Assembly: GCA_020080175.1 (NCBI GenBank) | Contig: JAGHQL010000023.1 | Location: 1-64,000 of the forward strand | From: Glutinoglossum americanum | Lineage: Eukaryota; Ascomycota; Geoglossomycetes; Geoglossales; Geoglossaceae | Reading direction: 5' to 3' | DNA: 64,000 nt | Part shown: piece after piece, positions 56,293-64,000 of the stretch | Position numbering within the stretch: the stretch's first letter is position 1 | Layout of the letters: the number at the start of each line of letters is the position of its first letter | Made by a program: the position numbers and the translations under genes | The notes under the pieces: model-generated | Databases searched by the model: none | What the model saw: only the letters and a program-made list of their open reading frames with translations | Told to the model about the DNA's origin: nothing

Positions 56293-56984
56293 TGTGGATG
56301 CGAAGGTTCTTATCGTCGGACCGAATAACACAGTAGGGCAGACAAGAAGATCAGAATGTCACTGGAGGCAATGATCTTACACTTTTGTTTGTCTTGATCA
56401 AAAGATGGTTATCCGAGGAGGGAGGACGAAGGGCAAGCTTGGGTTAGTATAAATAGCGGGTGGTCCCGGATTTCTTTTTGTGAAAAGGTTTTCAATGTGG
56501 CATGTGGGGGCATCTCTGGTGGGGTCTTCGCTCCGAACAAACGGAACGATCTGAAAACTCGGAAAATCATCATCCGTGTTTACCGATCGATCCCCATATC
56601 CCCTCACAAACTAGGATAACTAGATAGTATCCTCCCGAATTTCGTCTCGCAATTTTTCCAACGTTTTCCCCCGGGGGAATATTGGCCATGTGAACCTGCG
56701 CCCTGCCCCATCTTCCGTGTAACAGCCCAAAAAAAAGGGCCCAGCATGCAATTGTACCGACACAAAGAGAGAAAGGAACGAGACACCCAGACACCGTACC
56801 TCAGACGAGCCATGGGCTTAAGCACTAATGGAGAAGAAAAAACCAGTGGGAAGACCTTCCAAATGCCGTGTACTCGATCCCATCAAAGAACGTCACTCCG
56901 GAAACATGAAGAATTTTAGATACTGTACTGAGCTCATGCGAAGATAGAAACACCTCCGTGGAGTTGGAAACTAACCGAACATGC
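56293..56984. promoter_or_regulatory. PGK1 upstream region
   Basis: 692 bp between PGK1 and the Mpv17-family stop, tandem on the minus strand. It presumably holds the strong glycolytic promoter. No site called. Confidence 0.45.
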
Positions 56985-58008
56985 TTACGCTTCGTTGGTT
57001 AATGACAGATATGCCGTCCAGATAATACCAACTGTTGAAACGAGTGGCTACAGGTTACGTTGTTAGCGAGATCATCCCCAACCTAGATGTTTAAATGTGG
57101 GCTTACGAGCTGAAACTGAATCGGAATGACTCTGAAGTTGATGACCTGAACGATTGGCCAAAGTATAAAGTTGGCCTTTAATGCGGGCAAGTACGCGTCC
57201 TGGAACTTCCTGGCCACGGCACGGCGTCCTCCCCCCTCTGCTACTGTCATAAATGCGAAGAAGCATGCTAGATCTAGATACCATCAGTAAATCGTTCAAC
57301 ATTATGTTAGGCATAACCTACAAATGGGCGCAAAAATTAGTTGATCACAAGCTACCCTCTGTAGCGTAGAGACTGTCCTGCTGCCCTTTACGAGCGGAAA
57401 CGCTCTGGACAAGGCCTGGAACCACTTGAACTGAACTGGTGCCATGAGGAAGCCATAGGCCATAAATCGCGCCAATCTCTCAAAATTGAACGGAGGCGGA
57501 AGATCCCTTAATGCTAGAGTGTGTTCGCCTAGGGGCAGTGGGTTCTTCTTGTCGAGATCGTGAATCTCGATGGCGATGAAATCATCCTTCTGAGGGCCTC
57601 CTAGTTTCCGGGCAGCGCGTTGCTGTATGATAGTTATCAGTTGTGCGACAGTGTCGGCAATACCCGCTAGCACCTTCGCAAACGAAACCGTTAGCATTTG
57701 ACTAACCATCCACCGGTGGGCATTGTCAAGATAAAGGCTGTATTGGTAGGAAACTGTGTATGTGGGAGAACCTACAGAGTTCGTGACCATCATCGTCAAA
57801 ACTGCCACAGCCACCTTTCGTCAGTACAGATCCCATAAAGGTAGGTATACTGGCCGGCGTACCTGGCTTGTCTGCATAGTAAGAGTTGAATTTCGAAACC
57901 AGCCGTGAAACTACCACTATTTCGACCAACAATACAATGCAATGCAATAGAGGCTAGAAAATATCCCAGACCTTTAGTTACACTACCAAGACCGGCAATC
58001 ATTGCCAT
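56985..58008 (-). CDS. Mpv17/PMP22 family membrane protein
   Basis: Integral protein of the peroxisome or inner mitochondrial membrane, function poorly defined. Exons join as SRLVSKFNSYYADKP, VLTMMVTNS, VLAGIADTVAQLITIIQQRA, ARFMAYGFLMAPVQFKWFQA, RVACDQLIFAPIS, then CFFAFMTVAEGGGRRAVARK, ALKANFILWPIVQVINFRVI and PLVSTVGIIWTAYLSLTNEA. DTVAQ, MAPVQ, DQLIFAP and WP..Q.INF are the family signature. A loop of about 40 residues between helices (IEIHDLDKKNPLPLGEH) is longer than in Mpv17 itself and typical of fungal members. Five introns inferred. The first exon (MAMIAGL at 58008) is tentative; the start could be different. Confidence 0.85.
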
Positions 58009-58742
58009 GAGTAGGTGAAGTATTTATCAAGTGAGGCACTCACAATCCTCCCATAGATGTACTTGCTATTCAACACCCTAAGAAAACGGTTTCTTGCAAC
58101 ATCATTCGGCATCGTGGAAAATAATAGCGAAGGAGGCTATGGGCAAGGACGACTGGTGGGAGTGCGGCAGAATGATGAAGAGTGACGGCTCGGTGATCTC
58201 GTTCTATAGGCGACCGATTGCGGCTGTAACTACCATGTTACTTTTACCCCATAAGGACAACACCAGAACGCGAGATAAAATAAATAGATATTCGGTACGG
58301 AATGAATCAGCCGAACTTAGCCTTTATAGCAAGCATGCTGAAATTTCAGTGCATAATGAAGAACAAATTCCTTTAAGGTGCACCAATTATGAGCCGTGTA
58401 GAATTAATTTTCAAGGCTAACCTAAAGTTTGGGGGAAATTGGGTTAGGCACTCCGTGATTGTCTTCTAGGTGGCATATAGATATAACTTCTCCCCATCAT
58501 CCAGTTCGGGATTATGTATGGTGCTTGCGCTTCCTTGCATATTCCGTACCTAGAGCACCTGCTGCTAAAAGACCAGAGATCTAGTGCATCTACCCCCTTA
58601 GTTCTTGTTTGAAAAAAATTAGGGAGAACGATATTTAGGAAATGAAATCGATGCTCCAGCCTGAGCGGGTATAGATTCTCAAGTGTTCCTGACCTCCAAT
58701 TCTATGCGTGTGATACATGTATGCATCTATCTATTCCTATTA
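58009..58742. other. Intergenic between Mpv17-family gene and TRS65
   Basis: 734 bp between tandem minus-strand genes. Open frames here are not protein-like. No repeat recognised. Confidence 0.45.
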
Positions 58743-60772
58743 TTATGGGTTGGAATTCCCTGGGTAAACGTTCGATTTGGTTATAGATCGACACGGCATT
58801 TTCACCCGGTCTGCTCGCAACGAAACGATGCTTGGTAGGTCCCGGATATCTGCAGTCTCCTGTGTGGAGAGATCTATTACTCGCACAGCCTCCAAGCTTA
58901 GGACTCCGGACGCCATTGCAAGAAATCTCAGCTCTCCTGTATGGCAGGCTAGAGGTGCTAAAGGTCTGAAGCAAACTGTTAGCTAAGGGAGTTAGGTAGT
59001 TAGGTTATAGAGTAACCTACCCGATCCGTACATCAGCGCTCAGGCACACCAACTCCGCAGGTTCCATAACCGCACTTCTCTGCATTGCGTATATAATGTT
59101 TTCATCCACGACGGCATCCGTCACTAAGCCTACCTTGCGTCCGCTTCCTGTAGATGGTGGCCGTGGCGCCGATCTCTTCGTGTCTGCTCTTCTTCGTTTG
59201 GGAATCGCAACTAGTGCAAGCTTTCGAGGCCTACTGGAGCGATTTACGATGAAAACTTCCCATTGGAAAACCCCTCCAACATGTACATCCCGTGGCCCGG
59301 AGAATGTGATAGTGAGACCTAAGTCGCCTGAAGATCCCGATTTTTGATGGTCATATTCTCCTAAGGGTAGCGTATCTGCGCCAAGGGTAAGTGGACGGGA
59401 TCCGATTGTCGTGGGTACTGAAGAGGGTGTAGCCCCTGCGGCTGATATTACTGGAAGGTTGGAGGGTCGATTTACTCTTTGCAGATGTTGACTCGGTCCA
59501 CTAAAACTAGGATTGAGGGGAGCAGAGAAGTCGACGTTTGTTCGCCATTTCATTTCGATGCGCGGATGACAATCCTCTGTTACCAATGCGACTGCGGTGA
59601 TAGAGACTTCCAAACTCCGAACATTTGATTTATGAGAGACCGTCTCTATGATACCATCAGGAGTGAGCCGATATAAGAATGTGACGTCGTCTCTTGGTCT
59701 GCAAGTGAGGGGAATTCCGGAGCCGTGGGGGCCTGTAAGTGCTTCGACAGTGCCTCCACTTAATTCAAGGTTCACCCAGTCCAACACAACACTACAGTCG
59801 GCGAAGGGTGTAACATCGAAGTCTAGAGACGCGATTATAGAAGGGTTGCTAGCGTATGTGTTTAGCTTTGAATACCTCACACGAGAGCTGACGGCTGGGA
59901 CAGCTCGGAATGTTCGTTGCGAGATATTCCTTAGTGGCCTTAGTAATTCCTTGGTTATCTGTGTAGCTGGGACCACTCTCGAAACTTTTAGTGCCGATAG
60001 ATGTGGAGCGATGGATGCCCACGCAGGGCCATCTTTGAAAGACTCGAGCAAATTGAGATCAGATGGAGTTTGGCTTGGAAGGTATTCTTCCTCTATATCT
60101 TCTGCTTTGGTTTGTTCTACCGGTTTTAGGTTTGCTGAGGCGGCGAATACGACTATGACGTTTTGCATCCTGATTCTTGGCCGACCTACGATGATTAGCG
60201 GCCGTCTTCCCCACAGATTTGCGACCCAGACATACTAAGTAACACGTTCAACTTCCAAACAGTCACGATGTGGCTCTTCTCGACCCCATTGCCCGCTTCT
60301 CCGGGACCATGTACAATAATAAGCGGGTCTTCGAAATCCTGAATTCTACCCGAATAAATAAGTTCTTTAAATTGACCTGCATGAGAAGACTGCCCTTCCA
60401 TGGGCAGTTGCTGCTGCTTATTAACTGCATGAGCTTCAAGGGTTATGGTTAACCTGGACAGGTACGATTTGAGAGTATCTTCTTCGAGGTATGTGGTCCG
60501 AAGGATAACGTAAACGGCCACTAATTCATCTATATAACTGTTAATGAGTAAGAGACCAAATTCGGATAGGCACTTAGGGTAGGCAGTATACCAAAGTAGA
60601 GTAGGCGCCTTTGCTTGATCGTGGGGAGTAGAGATATGCTTGCGTCTTCACCATAGCACTCAGGATTCCCTAAAATCTCCTCTATGTTGACGCTAGAACC
60701 ATGGGGGATGATAGTATCCAACACTGAGCTTTCTATAAGCTCTTCGCCACCCCCTGAAGATGCTACCTGCAT
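58743..60772 (-). CDS. TRS65: TRAPPII complex subunit TRS65
   Basis: A fungal subunit of the TRAPPII complex acting in Golgi and endosome traffic. The ATG at 60772 opens MQVASSGGGEELIESSVLD. After intron 1 comes DELVAVYVILRTTYLEEDTL, then TLKSYLSRLTITLEAHAV and DFEDPLIIVHGPGE. After intron 2 (about 60186-60240) come SRPRIRMQNVIVVFAASANL, PSDLNLLESFKDGPAWASI, VVPATQITKELLRPLRNIS, RTFRAVPAVSSRVRYSKLN and DFDVTPFADCSVVLDWVNLE. The C-terminal Ig-like part has GGVFQWEVFIVNRSSRPRKL, RSAVMEPAELVCLSADVRIG and, after intron 3, PLAPLACHTGELRFLAMASG. It ends VYPGNSNP. Normal length for filamentous fungi, about 595 residues. Confidence 0.9.
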
Positions 60773-60994
60773 TATAGCCAGGACTTGTTGGAGCTGAATT
60801 TTCTATAGTGAAAGATCCTCAGGTCGTGAGAGCGCAAGGTCTAGATCCGATGTCACGTGGATTCGCTTTTTGCAGAATTCCCATTCCCTTCGTATCTCGC
60901 CAGCGAACAATATCTGGTAAACACTACTACGCCAGTCCGTCGAGTTTTAGGATATTGACCAGTGATCGCACCGTGTCCGGTGGCCGAGGAAGCC
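60773..60994. promoter_or_regulatory. Short divergent promoter of TRS65 and PRP40
   Basis: Only 222 bp separate the two start codons, so the promoters must overlap. It contains CACGTG at about 60855-60860, a possible E-box. The effect on either gene is not known. Confidence 0.6.
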
Positions 60995-63633
60995 ATGAAC
61001 AGCATCAATGGAGCTTCAGGCGCACCTAGCCTCTGGCAGGAGGCTCGTAACGCCGATGGTCGAGCCTACTATTATAATACGCAAACGAAAGCCACTCAAT
61101 GGAATAGGCCTCCTGAACTAATGACTTCGGCAGAGGTAGGAATACCGCTAATACATCTACTTAGCTATGACATTGACTAGTTGTTGTACAGCGGGCATTA
61201 TCGAATCAGCCATGGAAAGAATATACTGCAGAAGGAGGAAGGAAGTATTGGTAGGATCTCTGCCTTCATCTAGAGGCTGGCTTTGGCTTAACTGCTATCA
61301 GGTACAATGCCGAAACGAAACAGAGCTCTTGGGAAATGCCTGAGATCTATAAAAATGCACTGGCTCAAAGCTTGCCTCCTCCTAGATCTACCATTCCGTA
61401 TGTTGTAATGCAACGACATCTCGCATTCCACTAACCTCTCCTGTAGGTCACAAACTTTTGTAGCAGGTGGGACTGCATCGTTTGTACAACCTCAACAGCA
61501 TCAGAACGAACACCAGAACCTGGATCGTCCAGCAGGGTATAGCCATATAGACATGAATGGGACGCGCATGGGTGGGGCGGCGACACAACTACCGGACCCT
61601 GAATACGCATCCCTTGAGGAGGCAGAGGCGGCTTTCTTAAAGCTCTTACGCCGTGCTGGAGTCCAACCAGACTGGACGTGGGAACAAACAATGCGCGCAA
61701 TCATCAAAGACCCACAGTACCGAGCCCTAAAAGACCCCAAAGATCGCAAGGCTGCGTTCGAGAAATTTACGGTTGAAGCAAGGATGCAGGAGAAAGAGCG
61801 CACGAAAGAGAGAATGGCGAAGCTTCGAGCCGATTTTGGGACCATGCTAAGGAGCCATCCAGAAATTAAACATTATACCAGGTGGAAGACTGCCCGGCCC
61901 ATTATTGAGGGTGAGACCATTTTCAGATCAACGAACGATGACGCCGAGAGGCGACAGCTCTTTGAGGAGTATATTATTGAGCTTCGTAAGGCTACTTTAG
62001 AGTATGAGAATGTTATGCGAAAGGCTGCTATGGACGACCTAATCGGAATCTTGCGAGCATTGGATCTAGAGCCGTATACGCGCTGGTCGGATGCTCAAGT
62101 GATAATTCAGTCCCATGGGCGATTCCAAGGCGAAGAAAAGTTCAAGTTCCTTACTAAATCAGATATATTGACTGCTTTTGAAAGCCATATAAAGTCCCTT
62201 GAGCGCACTTTCAACGATGCGCGTCAGCAAACGAAGAACTTGAAAGCTAGGAGGGAACGGCAGAATAGGGATCATTTTATAGCGTTGCTGAAAAAGCTAC
62301 GAGCAGCCGGTAAGATCAAAGCAGGCACAAAGTGGATGCAGGTTCACCCGTTGATCGAAAACGATGACACATACATCGCGATGCTGGGTCAGCCCGGCTC
62401 TACGCCTCTTGACCTTTTCTGGGATGTTGTTGAGGAAGAAGAGCGCGGATTGCGAGGGAAGAGGAACGAAGTAATTGATGTTTTAGATGTAAAGTATCTG
62501 AGTCTTATGAACTGGTTTAGATATTACTAACCTCCTGTAGGACAAGCGATATGAGATTCAGCAGAAGACTACTTTCGATGAGTTTTTATCTGTAGTGCAA
62601 ACTGATCGACGTACAGCTAGCATTGATCGCGACGCGCTCTTCTTAATCTTTGAGAGGGTATGTGGGTTCAGATTCCTCTCTCGGCCCCTATAGTAACTGA
62701 CCGCTTTTAGCTCCATGAGAAGGTCGTTCGTCGTAGCGAAGATGATAAACATCAGGCTGAGCGTCACCAACGCCGCGCTGTTGATGCTCTTCGTTCCAAG
62801 ATCAAGCATCTGGAGCCACCGGTTGGAAGCAACGACTCTTGGGATCAAGTACGTGCTCGCGTTCAGAACCTAGAAGAATATCGTGTTCTTGAATCGGATG
62901 ACTTGCGTCGTACAGCTTTTGACAAGGTCATTCGCCGGCTGAAGGAGAAAGAAGAAGATGTGGAGAAAGATAAAAGTAGGCGAGATAGAGAACGGGATAG
63001 GGATCGCGGTGATAGCAGACCTGCTCATCGTGAGCGCGAGCGGGAGCGAGACCGCGACGTGCGAAATGGATACGCTAATCGCAGCACTCGCCACCGCGAG
63101 CCGTCGAACCGTCTAAGCCGAACCCCAGAGCCCGATGCGTATGAGGCGGATAGGAAGAAAGCGATAGCAGACAGGGAGAGGCAGTATCGGAAGGCCAGTG
63201 CAAGCGGGCTGAGTCCTCCTCACCACCGTAGCGAGCGCAGTGATCGAGATAGGGGTACTAGCAGACAAGCCTCGAGCCATTATGACCGTGAGAGAAGGGA
63301 GAGAGAGGAAGAACGAGAGAGAATGTATAGGTCCAGAGGAGATCCAAGGGGTTCGAGAGACGAACTTGACTATGGAGAGAGGTCTATTAGGAGGAGACAG
63401 AGAGGCGACAGTGATGCGGAGAGTGTCGGTAGAGATTCGAAGGTTTGGTCACTCAATTTACCCAAAATCCATGCAGGCCTAATTGTTTTATAATCTAGAG
63501 ATCTCGTCGGGAAAGAACACCTCGTGAGCGCACCCCTCCCAGACGTCTAAAATCTAAAACTCCACCAAAGACTGTCAAGGAAGAGCCTACAGTTCATTCG
63601 GGTAGTGAAGAAGGGGAAATTGAAGAGGAATAG
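60995..63633 (+). CDS. PRP40: Pre-mRNA-processing protein PRP40 (WW and FF domains)
   Basis: A U1 snRNP component that bridges the 5' splice site and branch-site factors. The ATG at 60995 gives MNSINGASGAPSLWQEARNA. WW1 is LWQEARNADGRAYYYNTQTK with TQWNRP. WW2 is WKEYTAEGGRKYWYNAETKQ with SSWEMP, joined across introns. FF domains follow: EEAEAAFLKLLRRAGVQPDW, FGTMLRSHPEIKHYTRWKTA, LIGILRALDLEPYTRWSDAQ, FIALLKKLRAAGKIKAGTKW and later VDALRSKIKHLEPPVGSNDS. The C-terminal third is Arg/Glu/Asp/Ser-rich (RDRERDRDRGD and on). Six introns. The last (about 63439-63497) restores RSRRERTPRERTPPRRLKS and the end EEGEIEEE. Near-normal length for filamentous fungi. Confidence 0.95.
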
Positions 63634-63929
63634 AGCTTCCAACCGTAACGGATATTCACCACATAGATCACAGACCCACAGGAACAAGTTTTGCCAGGGG
63701 GCGGGGAACATGAGTTCTCCGCCAGTTATTCAGTACGTTACCAGTTACAGTCAATATTTCCCTTTGCCCGCTGACCTCTACGACGGTTACGGAGTTGAGC
63801 TTAATTGCGTGTTTTGAGTCATTGTACTCTATGTCTCCTGTATTCTATTACCCTCTTACGTAGCCGCACCTAAAGTAGTAGAAAGCCCATTGCGATCTTT
63901 TATCCTCCAATGCATGTGCCTAGTGAAAT
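63634..63929. other. PRP40 3' region
   Basis: No gene recognised; short frames here are shadows. Confidence 0.45.
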
Positions 63930-64000
63930 ATGCTCAGAGCAGCCACCAGCTCACCTACCCCTCGAAGAACAACACCTATTCCGTCCAAACCTGATGTTTT
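63930..64000 (+). CDS. Possible start of another gene, cut by the right edge
   Basis: An ATG at 63930 opens MLRAATSSPTPRRTTPIPSK, still open at the last base. Pro/Thr/Ser-rich, typical of a disordered N-terminus. No domain is visible, so this could also be chance. Confidence 0.3.
   Translation, partial: MLRAATSSPTPRRTTPIPSKPDV

Overview
This is a nuclear window from a filamentous ascomycete (Pezizomycotina). Nearly every housekeeping gene has one to about nine short GT-AG introns of roughly 45-110 nt. The gene set is ascomycete-typical: DIM-5/Clr4-type KMT1, Trs65, Iml2, a Zap1/ZafA-type zinc regulator and a fungal NLR. A Pezizomycetes (truffle/morel class) origin is my weak guess from intron density, the TPR-type NLR and the decayed accessory DNA; it is not shown.

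Layout. Positions 1-2302 hold the 5' three-quarters of an NB-ARC/TPR NLR gene on the minus strand, cut by the left edge and ending in near-identical 126-bp TPR repeats. Positions 3294-5362 hold two Tc1/mariner elements that share one TA target site. One is a 1.7-kb DD34E element with a dead transposase and an internal hairpin insert. The other is a 363-bp deletion derivative. Positions about 5365-13600 form a gene-poor block with several coding-like but interrupted segments on both strands that I could not assign to a family.

From 13.6 kb to the right end is a dense, mostly intact housekeeping region. In order it holds TRM8 (-), GID4 (-), MAGO (-), SEC26 (+), a sphingosine kinase LCB4 (+), RRP1 (-), KMT1 (+), MED16 (+), a mitochondrial HMG-box protein (-), PRP5 (+), a small N-myristoylated protein (-), a ZAP1-like regulator (+), VPS26 (-), gluconokinase (+), branched-chain E2 (-), IML2 (-), SEM1 (+), PGK1 (-), an Mpv17/PMP22 protein (-), TRS65 (-) and PRP40 (+). 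A possible further gene starts at the right edge.

The genes do not form one pathway. Membrane traffic (SEC26, VPS26, TRS65), splicing and mRNA fate (PRP5, PRP40, MAGO), carbon metabolism and its control (PGK1, gluconokinase, GID4, branched-chain E2) and chromatin or transcription (KMT1, MED16, ZAP1) are mixed. Several pairs are head-to-head over short shared promoters (MAGO/SEC26, HMG/PRP5, myristoylated protein/ZAP1, IML2/SEM1, TRS65/PRP40). Exon joins were inferred by eye from splice sites and known protein families; each CDS span runs from start codon to stop codon and includes introns.
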